A stretch of DNA of 64,000 nt from Kitasatospora sp. NA04385 (GTDB taxonomy: Bacteria > Actinomycetota > Actinomycetes > Streptomycetales > Streptomycetaceae): positions 6,499,314 to 6,563,313 of the forward strand of contig NZ_CP054919.1 of NCBI RefSeq assembly GCF_013364235.1. Reading direction: 5' to 3'. The notes beneath the pieces are model-generated. The model was not told the DNA's origin. It ran no database searches and was given only the letters and a program-made list of their open reading frames with translations. The position numbers and the translations under genes were made by a program. Shown in pieces: positions 26,367-34,711 of the stretch. The number at the start of each line of letters is the position of its first letter. The stretch's first letter is position 1.

Positions 26367-27940
26367 TCAACTCCCTTCCACTCCACCGGTTATAGGGTCG
26401 GGACGCGGAGGGGAGCGGACGGGAGCGGGCGGATGGATGTCGCGGTGCGGCGACGGCCGGTGGGGTTCCCGGTGTCGTGGTGACCGTGACGGGCGTGGGT
26501 GTTGCTGGTGACGGGGGCGGTGGAGCGGTGGCGGCTGAGCCTGGTCGAACCGGAGCGACTGTCCGACCCGCAGCACGGTGCGGCGGGCTGCGCAGGCGGT
26601 TACGGGAGCGGGCACGCGACCGCACGGCGGTGGGGCGTACAGCGGGCGGAGATGCGGGGGAGGGGCGGCTCGGTCCGAGGGGTGGCGGGTCGTCAGGCGG
26701 GCGAAGGTGGACAGGAAGAGCGGCAGCGCCAGGTAGCCGAACCGTCCGGCGGGGGCGAGCAGGAACGCCAGTGTCAGACCGGCCGCCAGCCGGTCGGCCG
26801 CCGCGACCGCGTGCCGGGGCGGGCGCAGCAGCAGGGAGAGTGCCACCGCCGCCCCGCCGAGCAGCAGCAGTCCGGCCGCCGCGGCCCATCCGGCCGGGCC
26901 CAGCTCGGCCAGCAGGCGGCCCGGCAGCGGACTCGCCGCCGGAGTGGGCCACCGGCCCCGGCCGAGCGGGAAGGCGAAGACCTGGCGCAGTACCGGCCCC
27001 GGCGCCACCAGCAGCCACGGTGCCACCAGCAGGGCCGTCCCGCCCACCGCGACCGCCGCGCCGCGCAGGGCCGCCCGCCGTCCGGCCGTCGCCGCGAGCA
27101 GCGCCACCACCACCGGGACGGCGGGCCAGGCCGTCCACTTGAGCGCGCCCACCGCCGCCAGTGCCAGCCCCGCCGCGCCCGGCCGCCGCGCGGCCCCCGA
27201 CGCCACGGCCAGGCACAGCAGCCCGGTCAGCGGCAGGTCCACCCGCTGACGGCCAGCGCCAGCGCCACCGGCGGCGAAGCCAGCAGCGCCACCATCCCCA
27301 CCCGCGCGGCCGGTGCGGGCCGGACGCGCCGGGCGGCCCACAGCGCGGCCAGGAACGCGGCGGCGCACCACAGCCGGGGATCGGCCACCGGCCCGCCCGC
27401 GGGCAGCAGCGTGCGCAGCAGCGCGTGCGGCAGCCCGAACAGGGCCATCCCCGGCAGGTAGGGGGTGACCTCCCCGGGGCCGGCCGGGGCGTCCAGGTAG
27501 GGCGAACCGTGGGCCAGCAGCAGGCCCCCCGCCCGGGCCAGCACGCCCACCTCGCTCTGCCCGGAGCCGGTGGCGACCAGCAGGCCGAGCGGGAGCAGCC
27601 CGGCCCCGCCGAGCGCCACCCACCCGGAACGCCCCGGCCCGCCCGCGCCGGGCAGCAGCGCCACGGCGGCGGCCAGCAGGTAGCCGACGGCGGCGAGCGC
27701 GCCCCAGGTGCGGTGCGGCCCGAGCGGGGAGAGCAGCGGGAACAGGCCCGCCCAGCCGGCGCAGCCGAGCCAGCCCGCGCCCCACCCCCACGCGCGCCGC
27801 CCCCGCACGCGCCGCCCCCGCACCGGAGGGGGCGCGGAAGCCGGACGGGCGGGAAGGAGGGCGCGGGCGAGGAGCGCGGCGCGGGCGGGGCGGTGGTCGA
27901 TCACGTCCTCCATTCCAGTACGGCGCCCGAGCCGCGTCAT
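26367..27940 (-). pseudogene. polytopic GT87/GT-C-like glycosyltransferase, frameshifted near 27240
   Basis: Reading from ATG 27938-27940 (or 27911-27913) gives about 230 residues of membrane protein ending at 27227, just after VALALAVSG. The continuation, starting VDLPLTGLLCLAVASG and running about 200 further hydrophobic residues, is in another frame. One added G in the GGG run at about 27242-27244 joins them. The joined protein has about ten membrane segments and a WTAWPA motif as in DUF2029/GT87 mannosyltransferase-like proteins; the acceptor is unknown. The final 85 residues to the stop at 26367 are Pro/Arg/His-rich and not membrane-like, so the true 3' end may also be disturbed. Mutation and assembly error are equally possible. 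Confidence 0.7.
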
Positions 27941-28070
27941 GACGTCCAGGTGGAGACCCGTGGTCGGGTTCTCCCCAGCACCGCCCCGCTCGGTGCCACC
28001 CGCTTGCCGCTAAGTGCCACTTGGTATGGACCACTGGACGTCCGGCGGGCGGTTTGCGCACACTGGCGCG

Positions 28071-28931
28071 ATGAGGCTCCGACCGGCCACCGGCCTGGAA
28101 CTGCACGACCTGGACGTCCCGGACCCGGGGCTGCTGCCGTTCGCGGCGGGCAGCTTCGACGCCGTCGGGCCGCTCTCCAGGGCGGACTTCCCGCACCGGC
28201 ACTCGTTCCACGAACTGGTCTACGTCGCGGCGGGCAGCGGCACCCACGTCATCGACCTGGTCGAGCACCGGATCCAGCCGCCCACGCTGTACGCGGTGCT
28301 GCCGGGCCAGGTGCACCGCTGGAGCGGGGCCCACCGGCTCGACGGCTGGGTGCTGCTGTTCAACGAGGACTTCCTGCACCGGCACCCCGAGGACCTGGCC
28401 CTGGTGCGGGCCCTGGCGGCCGGCCCGGCGATCCGGCCGGACCGCCGGGAGCACCGCGAAATGGTCGGCACGCTAAGGGAGTTGACCTCGGAGCACGAGG
28501 CCGGTCTGGACGGCGGCCTGGGCGTGTTGCAGGCGCTGCTGCACGTCCTGCTGGTGCGGGCGCTGCGGGTGGCCCGCGGTCGCGGCCCGGCCGCGGCGCC
28601 CCGGGCGGCCGGGCACCCGCTGGCGACCAGGTTCACCCGGCTGATCGCCGAGTCCGACCGCGCCGACCGCTCGGTGCTCGCGCTGGCCCGCGAACTCGGC
28701 GTCTCGACGGGCTACTTGCACGAGGTGGTGAAGGAGGCCACCGGCCGCACCCCGGCCCGGCTGATCCGCGAGCAGCAGACCCTGGAGGCCAAACGCCTGC
28801 TGACCACCACGGACATGACGATCCGTCAGGTCTCGGCGGCGGCCGGCTTCTCCGACCCGGCCTACTTCTGCCGCTTCTTCCGCCGCGAAGTCGGCCGCAC
28901 CCCGGGCGAGTTCCGCGAGAAGGCGAGCTGA
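28071..28931 (+). CDS. AraC-family transcriptional regulator
   Basis: 286 residues. The N-terminal cupin-like sensor (about 20-130) has the FPHRHSFHELVYVAAGSGTHVID core; the C-terminal double HTH (about 190-286) has LARELGVSTGYLHEVVKEATGRTP and a second recognition unit around IRQVSAAAGFSDPAYFCRFFRREVGRTP, the AraC signature. ATG 28071 lacks a Shine-Dalgarno and is preceded by CACACT at a leaderless distance; upstream in-frame starts at 28014 and 28026 are less likely. It is divergent from the membrane glycosyltransferase gene, 130 bp away, and may regulate it. Confidence 0.9.
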   Translation: MRLRPATGLELHDLDVPDPGLLPFAAGSFDAVGPLSRADFPHRHSFHELVYVAAGSGTHVIDLVEHRIQPPTLYAVLPGQVHRWSGAHRLDGWVLLFNEDFLHRHPEDLALVRALAAGPAIRPDRREHREMVGTLRELTSEHEAGLDGGLGVLQALLHVLLVRALRVARGRGPAAAPRAAGHPLATRFTRLIAESDRADRSVLALARELGVSTGYLHEVVKEATGRTPARLIREQQTLEAKRLLTTTDMTIRQVSAAAGFSDPAYFCRFFRREVGRTPGEFREKAS

Positions 28932-29393
28932 CCCGGCCAACCGAGCCGCGCCGCAACCGAGTTGCCCCGACCGCTGCCCCTCCGTCCCGCAGCGGTTCGG
29001 CCCGCGACGGCTCGGCCGTCCCGCCGTCCGGTAGCTCGCCTTAAGGTCGCCCCCGGCCCGCCCAGGGCCCGTCCGGTGGCTCCGCCGCAGCTCGCCCGCC
29101 GTCCCGCCGGGGGCTCGCCCTAAGCCGGGATCAGGCATACCCTAAGTTCGCCCTAAGCCCGGCCGGTGGCCGTCCGAACCCCGGCTGACGGCCCGTCGAA
29201 CAGCGCGTGGCGCGGCTGAGGAATGCACCACGTCCCGCCGTCCCCGTCCATCGACGGCCCCGGCGGGCAGGGCCTAGCGTCTGAGGCACCCCACCGCGCC
29301 GCCGTGTCGGGAGACCCGACCTCTCCAGGTGTCATGTCCCATCCAAGGGAATCCGGGCGTGCGGCGACCAACGAAGCAGTCGAACGGAGAGCC
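28932..29393. other. intergenic region upstream of the dioxygenase gene
   Basis: The 462 bp include, in order, a TTAAGG word near 29041, the three CCCTAAG repeats listed separately (29118-29157), a partial copy of the CTGACGGCCCGTC dyad at 29185-29197, and a possible start region with no clear -10. Open frames here have no coding look. Confidence 0.5.
29118..29157 (+). promoter_or_regulatory. three CCCTAAG direct repeats in 11-bp register
   Basis: CCCTAAG occurs at 29118, 29140 and 29151, i.e. at intervals of 22 and 11. Eleven-base spacing of heptamers is the arrangement bound by OmpR/PhoP-type response regulators. The array is about 240 bp upstream of the dioxygenase start. Confidence 0.5.
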
Positions 29394-30275
29394 ATGTCCA
29401 CCCCCCACAACCCGCTGGACGGCCTGGGCGAACTGGCCGATCGAAAGATCAGCCGCAAGGGCCTGCTCAAGGCGGCCGCCGCGGCCGCCGCCGCGCCCGT
29501 CCTGGTCGGCACCGGCGTCGCACTGGCCCGCGAAGCGGTCGCCGCCGACGCCCCGGCCCCGCTCACCCCCGAGTGCACCGACGGACACCTCACCGAGGAG
29601 CAGATCGAGGGACCGTACTTCAAGCCGGGCTCCCCGCTGCGCACCAACCTGGTGACCAGCGGCACCCCCGGGACCCCGCTGACGCTCAGCGGTTTCGTCT
29701 TCGGCCGCAACTGCGTACCGATCGCCGGGGCCCTGCTGGACTTCTGGCAGGCCGACACCAACGGCAACTACGACAACTCCGGGTACACCTTCCGCGGCCA
29801 CCAGTTCAGCGCCTCCAACGGCGCGTACACGCTGACCACGATCGTCCCGGGCCTCTACCCGGGCCGCACCCGGCACATCCACGTCAAGGTGCAGGCCCCC
29901 AACCAGCCGATCCTCACCACCCAGCTGTACTTCCCGAACGAGCCGCGCAACGCCACCGACACCATCTACGACCCGGACCTGCTGATGACGGTCCGCCAGG
30001 TCGGCAACGGGCGCGAGGCCAGCTTCGACTTCGTGCTCAACGTCAACGGCACCGGCTCGCCCAGCCCCAGCCCCAGCCCGAGCAACTCGAACCCGGGCTC
30101 GCCGAGCCCCAGCCCGAGCAGCACGGGCGGCTCCACCAGTTGGAGGGCGGGAGCCAGCTACAAGGCCGGCGACGTGGTCACGTACAACGGCGTCACCTAC
30201 GTCTGCGTCCAGGGGCACATCGCGTACGCCGGCTGGGAGCCGCCGAACGTGCCGGCCCTCTGGCAGCGCCGCTGA
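29394..30275 (+). CDS. secreted intradiol ring-cleavage dioxygenase with C-terminal CBM5/12 module
   Basis: 293 residues. The N-terminus has SRKGLLK and a long Ala-rich hydrophobic stretch, a Tat-like signal (Arg-Lys instead of Arg-Arg). The catalytic domain (about 55-220) shows EGPYFKPGSPLR, C-x-P-I-x-G-A-x-L-D-F-W-Q-A-D, and GRTRHIHVKV with the iron-binding His pair of catechol-type intradiol enzymes. A Ser-Pro linker (about 223-247) leads to a 45-residue chitin/cellulose-binding module (W-x-A-G-x-x-Y-x-x-G-D-V-V and a terminal ALWQ). A fusion of this layout is known from Streptomyces sp. SirexAA-E and acts on lignin-type aromatics. ATG 29394 has GGAGA upstream. Terminated by the 30291 hairpin. 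Confidence 0.93.
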   Translation: MSTPHNPLDGLGELADRKISRKGLLKAAAAAAAAPVLVGTGVALAREAVAADAPAPLTPECTDGHLTEEQIEGPYFKPGSPLRTNLVTSGTPGTPLTLSGFVFGRNCVPIAGALLDFWQADTNGNYDNSGYTFRGHQFSASNGAYTLTTIVPGLYPGRTRHIHVKVQAPNQPILTTQLYFPNEPRNATDTIYDPDLLMTVRQVGNGREASFDFVLNVNGTGSPSPSPSPSNSNPGSPSPSPSSTGGSTSWRAGASYKAGDVVTYNGVTYVCVQGHIAYAGWEPPNVPALWQRR

Positions 30276-30290
30276 TCCGCACCGGGTCCC

Positions 30291-30332
30291 GCCGCTGACC
30301 GGCCCCACCCCCACGCGGACGGTCAGCGGCGA
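30291..30332 (+). terminator. 12-bp stem hairpin after the dioxygenase gene
   Basis: CGCCGCTGACCG (30291-30302) pairs perfectly with 30321-30332 across an 18-nt loop, starting 15 bases after the stop codon. No T-run follows. Confidence 0.75.
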
Positions 30333-30411
30333 CAGCCAACCGAAGAAGCGGCGGCACGCCCCCGCTCCCTGGGAGGGGAAAACCGGGAGACCGGGGCCGT
30401 GCCAGCCGAGC

Positions 30412-30452
30412 GCCATGACGGCCCGAGCGCGGGGTGCCCGGGCCGTCATGGC
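30412..30452. terminator. 14-bp perfect stem hairpin
   Basis: GCCATGACGGCCCG (30412-30425) and its exact reverse complement (30439-30452) enclose a 13-nt loop. It lies between the dioxygenase and serpin genes; it may back up the first terminator or be a transcript element of its own. Confidence 0.65.
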
Positions 30453-30532
30453 GCCCCCTCTCGCCCCCGAAGTACCCTTCCCCGCACGCCCGTTCGTCCG
30501 GACGACCGTCCCCCCTCCGTGCAACCGGCTCT

Positions 30533-30604
30533 CCGCAAGCCCGCAAGCCCGCAAGCCCGCAAGCCCGCAAGCCCGGACGCCCGGACGCCCGCACGCCCGG
30601 GCGA
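30533..30604. repeat. 8-bp tandem repeat array
   Basis: CCGCAAGC is repeated five times without change (30533-30572), followed by two CCGGACGC, one CCGCACGC and one CCGGGCGA. Nine octamers in strict register; a likely strain-variable locus. Confidence 0.9.
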
Positions 30605-30767
30605 CCGGCCCCGCCCGTCCGCGAGCCCCTCGCCGCCCGCGCCCGGGACCACCACACCCGCTCGGTGCACCGGCGGGCGGCGAGCCGGGCGCCCGATAAC
30701 CCCTCGCGCGCCCGCCGCCGCAGCGCTAACCTCCGGCCCAGGACCGCCACCGGGGGAGAACCGCACC

Positions 30768-32000
30768 GTGCCGATGCACCGCACCGTCCGCGCCGTCAAT
30801 GAGCTGACCGCCCGCTGGGGCCGCGCCGCCCCGGCCGCCGGACGGAACACCGCCCTCAGCGCCCCCGCCGCCTGGGCCCCGCTCGCCCTGCTGGCCGCGG
30901 GCGCCGCCGGCCCCGCCGCCCGCGAACTCGCCGACGCGCTCGGCGTCCCGCTCGATCTGGCCGCCGGTTCCGGCCGCGAACTGCTCGCCGCCCTCGACCG
31001 GACGCCCGGCGTCACCGCCGCCCTCGGCCTGTGGACCGCCGACCGCCTCCCGCTCGAACCGGCCTGGACCGCCGCCCTGCCCCCGCACGGCCACGGCCGG
31101 ATCACCGGCGACCCGGACGCCGACCGGGCCGCCCTCGACCGCTGGGCCGCCGACCGGACGGCCGGGGCGATCCCCCGGATGCCCGCCGCGGTCACCCCGG
31201 ACACCCGGCTCCTGCTGGCCGGCGCGCTCACCGTCCGCACCGACTGGATCCGCCGCTTCCACCCCTGTGCGGACCGGCCCGAGACCGGCCCCTGGCGGGA
31301 CCGCGACGTCGCCGGGCTGTGGCGGCGCACCGGGCTGCTCGACCGGGTCGGCGTCGCCGACACCGCCGCCGGGCCGCTCACCGTGCTCAAGGTGCTGGGC
31401 CGGGGCGGCGTCGACGTCCACCTCTGCCTCGGCACGGAGGACGCCGACCCCGGCGCCGTCCTGGCCGCCGCCGTCGGCACCGCCGCCCACCCCCGCACGG
31501 TGCGCCCCGGCACCGTACTCCCCGACGGCGCCCCCGGCCCCGGGCTGGACGCCCGCCGGGTACGCAGCTACTCCCGCGAGCCCGAACTCCACGCCGAGAC
31601 CGTCGAGTTCGACCTCGCGGACGACCACGACCTGCTGGCGCGGCCCGAGCTGTTCGGCCTGCGCACCGCCGCCGACCTCGGCCGCGGCCACTTCCCCGGC
31701 ATCAGCGCCGAGCCGCTGGCGGTCGAGTCGGCCCGGCAGACCACCACCGCCGTCTTCGGCCCGCGCGGCTTCCGGGCCGCCTCGGTCACCGCCTTCGGGG
31801 CGGCCGCCGCCGGCATCCCCGCGCCACCTCCGTACCTGGCCCGGCGCCTCACCGTCGCCTTCGACCGCCCCTTCGCCTTCCTCGCCGTCCAGCGCACCTC
31901 CCGCCTGGTCCTGGCGGCCGGCTGGGTCGCCGAACCGAAGCCGGCCGCACCGGAGCCGGAGTACGGGCAGGAGGACGACGGCCCGGAGCGCGAGTGGTGA
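30768..32000 (+). CDS. serpin-family protein
   Basis: 410 residues, about the length of a serpin domain. Serpin-like features: an N-terminal helix with NTALSAPAAWAPLALLAAGA, a central strand segment VDVHLCLG, and the C-terminal FDRPFAFLAVQ strand found near the end of serpins. The expected hinge of the reactive loop (small residues, Glu/Gly/Thr start) is not convincing here: the stretch before PPPYL reads GFRAASVTAFGAAAAG, so inhibitory activity is uncertain. No signal peptide is visible, so it would act inside the cell. GTG 30768 has GGGGGAGA upstream; ATG 30774 is an alternative. The last 25 residues are acidic. Confidence 0.82.
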   Translation: MPMHRTVRAVNELTARWGRAAPAAGRNTALSAPAAWAPLALLAAGAAGPAARELADALGVPLDLAAGSGRELLAALDRTPGVTAALGLWTADRLPLEPAWTAALPPHGHGRITGDPDADRAALDRWAADRTAGAIPRMPAAVTPDTRLLLAGALTVRTDWIRRFHPCADRPETGPWRDRDVAGLWRRTGLLDRVGVADTAAGPLTVLKVLGRGGVDVHLCLGTEDADPGAVLAAAVGTAAHPRTVRPGTVLPDGAPGPGLDARRVRSYSREPELHAETVEFDLADDHDLLARPELFGLRTAADLGRGHFPGISAEPLAVESARQTTTAVFGPRGFRAASVTAFGAAAAGIPAPPPYLARRLTVAFDRPFAFLAVQRTSRLVLAAGWVAEPKPAAPEPEYGQEDDGPEREW

Positions 32001-32111
32001 CGCCCCCTGGCGCCCCGGCGTCCTGGGCGCTCGCTAGACTCCCCGCTCGATCCCGTGCGAACGGCACGGTGACGGAACGCGCCGCACGGCGACCAGGGGA
32101 GCGGGAACGGC

Positions 32112-32771
32112 ATGAGACGGTGGAGCGGATTCGGCAAGGCCGCGCTGGTCATCCTGATCGTGGGGGTGCTGCTCCCGGTCGGTGCGATCGCCTACGGGTT
32201 CACCCTCGGGCCGCGTTCGAGCGTGCTGAGCAGCAACAGCATGGCCCCCACCTACCGGTCCGGCCAGCGGGTCCTGACCTACGCCGTCGAACCCGGGGAT
32301 GTCCGCCGTGGCGACGTGGTGCTCTTCACCGTCCCCATGGAGCCCGGTGGTCCGCCCGTGCGGACCCTCAACCGGGTGATCGCCCTCGGCGGCGACCACG
32401 TCTCCCAGTGCGGTGACCAGCCCGTCCAGCTGAACGGCAGTTCGCTCGACGAGCCCTACCTGCGGGACAACAAGCCCGGCGGCGAGCGCTGCTTCGACGT
32501 CACCGTCCCCGCCGGGGAGATGTTCGCGATGGGCGACAACCGGCCCCTCTCCTTCGACTCCCGCTACCGGGGCACCTTCCCGGTCTCCTCGGTGATCGGC
32601 CGCGACCACGGGAGCGCCGCCGCGCTGACCACCGTGGGCCTGCTCCTGGTGCTCGGCCTGCTGCTCCTCCCGGTCGCCCTGGTCCTCTCGCTGATCGCCC
32701 GCCGCCGTCGGCGCACCGCCCCGCCGCAGACCTCCGCCTACCCGGACTGGGCGCTGGAACGGACGCCCTGA
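32112..32771 (+). CDS. S26 signal peptidase homologue lacking the usual catalytic lysine
   Basis: 219 residues. One N-terminal membrane segment (about 10-32), then type I signal-peptidase boxes: SNSMAPT with nucleophile Ser43, GDVVLF (68-73), a LNRVIALGGD segment (86-95) and MGDNRPLSFDSR (140-151), and a C-terminal membrane segment (about 172-195). In active enzymes the third box reads K-R-V with Lys as general base; here the Lys position is Asn87. It may therefore be inactive, use another base, or be a specialised variant. ATG 32112 has AGGGGAGCGG upstream; TAGACT at 32034-32039 is a possible -10. Confidence 0.88.
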   Translation: MRRWSGFGKAALVILIVGVLLPVGAIAYGFTLGPRSSVLSSNSMAPTYRSGQRVLTYAVEPGDVRRGDVVLFTVPMEPGGPPVRTLNRVIALGGDHVSQCGDQPVQLNGSSLDEPYLRDNKPGGERCFDVTVPAGEMFAMGDNRPLSFDSRYRGTFPVSSVIGRDHGSAAALTTVGLLLVLGLLLLPVALVLSLIARRRRRTAPPQTSAYPDWALERTP

Positions 32772-32807
32772 CCCTCCCGGCCCGCAGCCCCGCCGCCGGA
32801 CTCGCCG

Positions 32808-32822
32808 CTGACGGGTTGTCAG
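32808..32822. promoter_or_regulatory. CTGAC-N5-GTCAG dyad
   Basis: CTGAC (32808-32812) and GTCAG (32818-32822) flank GGGTT, 23 bases before the DUF3224 start and just upstream of its -10 box TAACAT (32833-32838). Half-sites match those at 18175 and 41693. Confidence 0.45.
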
Positions 32823-32845
32823 TGCGGGCGCCTAACATCGCGCCC

Positions 32846-33256
32846 ATGCGAGCATCAGGCACCTTCACCGTCCTCGAGTTCACCCCCGCGCCCGTCCCCG
32901 AGAGCGGCGTCAAGACCGGCACGGGCGTCGGCGTGGCCACCATGCGCAAGGAGTTCCACGGCGAGGTCGAGGGCCGCGCCGACACCCTGTTCACCGCCGC
33001 CTACGACCAGGCCGCCGGCGTCGGCACCTACCTCGCCATGGAGTCCTTCGCCGGTGCCCTGCACGGCCTCGGGGGCACCTTCAACTTCGCGCACTCCGCG
33101 ACCACCTCCGGCACCGACCGGCAGGGCGAGTACTTCGTCATCGTCCCCGGCAGCGGCACCGCCGACCTCACCGGCATCACCGGCACCGGCGGCATCGTCG
33201 TCGACGAGGACGGCACCCACCGCATCCACCTCGACTACACCCTCCCCGCCGGGTAG
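32846..33256 (+). CDS. DUF3224 family protein
   Basis: 136 residues forming a single beta-barrel-like domain with the family's Gly-rich strands: a central TLFTAAYDQAAGVGTYLAMESF segment (cited as residues about 50-70), GGTFNFAHS, and a GSGTADLTGITGTGGI strand pair. The function of the family is unknown; it is related to allene-oxide-cyclase-like barrels. The -10 TAACAT ends seven bases before ATG 32846 and there is no Shine-Dalgarno, so the mRNA is probably leaderless. Cytoplasmic. Confidence 0.9.
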   Translation: MRASGTFTVLEFTPAPVPESGVKTGTGVGVATMRKEFHGEVEGRADTLFTAAYDQAAGVGTYLAMESFAGALHGLGGTFNFAHSATTSGTDRQGEYFVIVPGSGTADLTGITGTGGIVVDEDGTHRIHLDYTLPAG

Positions 33257-33290
33257 CACCCGCAGCACCCGCAGCACCCGCAGCACCCGT
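33255..33290. repeat. four 9-bp repeats at the DUF3224 stop codon
   Basis: AGCACCCGC is repeated at 33255, 33264, 33273 and 33282 (the last ending in T). The first copy begins inside the TAG stop codon. Confidence 0.85.
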
Positions 33291-33325
33291 AGCCCCCGTG
33301 CCGGCCCCGCGCGGGCGCCGCACCG

Positions 33326-34537
33326 TCAGCGCCCGCGCGCCCACGCGCACAGCACCGGCACGCACCGCTCCGCGAAGTACTCGTAGTCCTCGGCCGTGTT
33401 GTACACGTGTGTCGACAGCCGGAAGTACCCCGTCCCGCCGAAGCTGGTGAACGCCGTCTCGACGCCGCACTCGGCCGCCATCCGGTCGCGCAGCGCGTCC
33501 GCCTCCAGCCGGGTGCGGCCCAGCCCGGGCGGCAGCTTCACCAGGCGCAGCGCGTTCACCGGCATGCCGACATCCGCCGCGGCCGGCTCCCCGGTGGCGG
33601 CGGTGAACGCCGCGCCGATCAACTCCTGCGCGTAGTCGGCGAGTTCGCCCATGTAGCGGCGGGCCCCGGCCCAACCCCACTGCTCGGCCACGAAGTCGAG
33701 CGCGGTCGGCGCCGCCAGGTAGCCGGTGACGTCCAGGGTGCCCTGGCTGTCGAAGCGCTCCGGGAACGGCTCCTCGGCACCCCAGGAGTCGATCAACGGG
33801 TAGAGCGCGTCCCGGAGTTCGCCGCGGGCGACCAGCGCGGCGGTGCCGCGCGGCGCGCAGCCGAACTTGTGCAGGTTGCCCACCCAGGCGTCGCAGTCCG
33901 CCCCCGCCAGCGGGTCCCCGTCCAGCCCCGGCACGTGCGCGGCGTCGACCAGTAGCGGGACGCCGCGCTCCCGGGCGAACGCGCCGACCAGGTCGACCGG
34001 CAGGTAGCGGGCCGTCGCCGAGGTGATCCGGTCCAGCACGATCAGCGCCGTCCGCCCGGTCACCGCCCCGGTCACCGCCGCCGCGGCCTCCTCCGGACCC
34101 GCCCCCAGCGGCACGTGCACCGTGCGCACCGCCCCGCCCCAGCGCCGGGCCAGCCGCTCCGCGCCCATGGTCACCGCCCCGTACCCGTGGTCGGTCACCA
34201 GCACCTCCCCGCCGTCCCGGTGCGGCAGGCTCCCGTACACCACGCTCGCCCCGGCGCTCGCGTTCGGCACCAGCGCCGTGAAGCCGGCCGGCACCCGCAG
34301 GAAGTCGGCGACCGCCGCCCGGGCCGCCGCCACCCGGCGCGACAGCCCGGGGAACCAGACCACCGGCGAGGCGTCCATCTCCTCCCGCAGCCGCTGCTGC
34401 TCCCGCTGCGCCACCAGCGGCACCGCCCCGAACGACCCGTGGTTCAGGTGCCGCATCGCCGGGTCCAGCGACCACCCGGCGGCGGCGGGACGGCCGTCGC
34501 GCAACAGCAGGGGCTCGGGTGCGACAGGGGTGGCCAC
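33326..34537 (-). CDS. class V aminotransferase-like PLP enzyme
   Basis: 403 residues. Fold-type I PLP features: an N-terminal LNHGSFGAVP substrate loop, VDAAHVPG with the PLP-pyridine Asp, and NLHKFGCAPRG containing the Schiff-base Lys. The overall pattern is that of isopenicillin-N-epimerase/EgtE-like class V enzymes; the substrate cannot be read here and no ergothioneine genes are nearby. GTG 34535-34537 was chosen because GGAGAG lies six bases upstream; a longer frame start is Arg/Gly/Pro nonsense. Convergent with DUF3224. Confidence 0.9.
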   Translation of the reverse strand: MATPVAPEPLLLRDGRPAAAGWSLDPAMRHLNHGSFGAVPLVAQREQQRLREEMDASPVVWFPGLSRRVAAARAAVADFLRVPAGFTALVPNASAGASVVYGSLPHRDGGEVLVTDHGYGAVTMGAERLARRWGGAVRTVHVPLGAGPEEAAAAVTGAVTGRTALIVLDRITSATARYLPVDLVGAFARERGVPLLVDAAHVPGLDGDPLAGADCDAWVGNLHKFGCAPRGTAALVARGELRDALYPLIDSWGAEEPFPERFDSQGTLDVTGYLAAPTALDFVAEQWGWAGARRYMGELADYAQELIGAAFTAATGEPAAADVGMPVNALRLVKLPPGLGRTRLEADALRDRMAAECGVETAFTSFGGTGYFRLSTHVYNTAEDYEYFAERCVPVLCAWARGR

Positions 34538-34711
34538 GACGACTCTCCGATCCGGCAGGGGGGCGACACCGCCCCGTTGACCTGCGAAGATCCTGACACA
34601 GCCGACCCCCGCCCCGGACGGCGGCCCCGGACGCACCGAACCGCCCGCCCCGGACGGCGGTCCGGGACGGGCGGCGTGGCGCGGCATGGCGCGGCGCGGT
34701 GCGGTGCGGGC

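Larger units (their letters stand above)
30276..30767. other. intergenic region before the serpin gene
   Basis: 492 bp with no coding look. It holds the terminator at 30291, a second strong hairpin at 30412, a 12-bp TCGTCCGGACGA palindrome at 30494, an octamer array at 30533 and a TAACCT -10 box at 30727-30732, which precedes the serpin GTG at 30768 by 35 bases. Confidence 0.6.
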
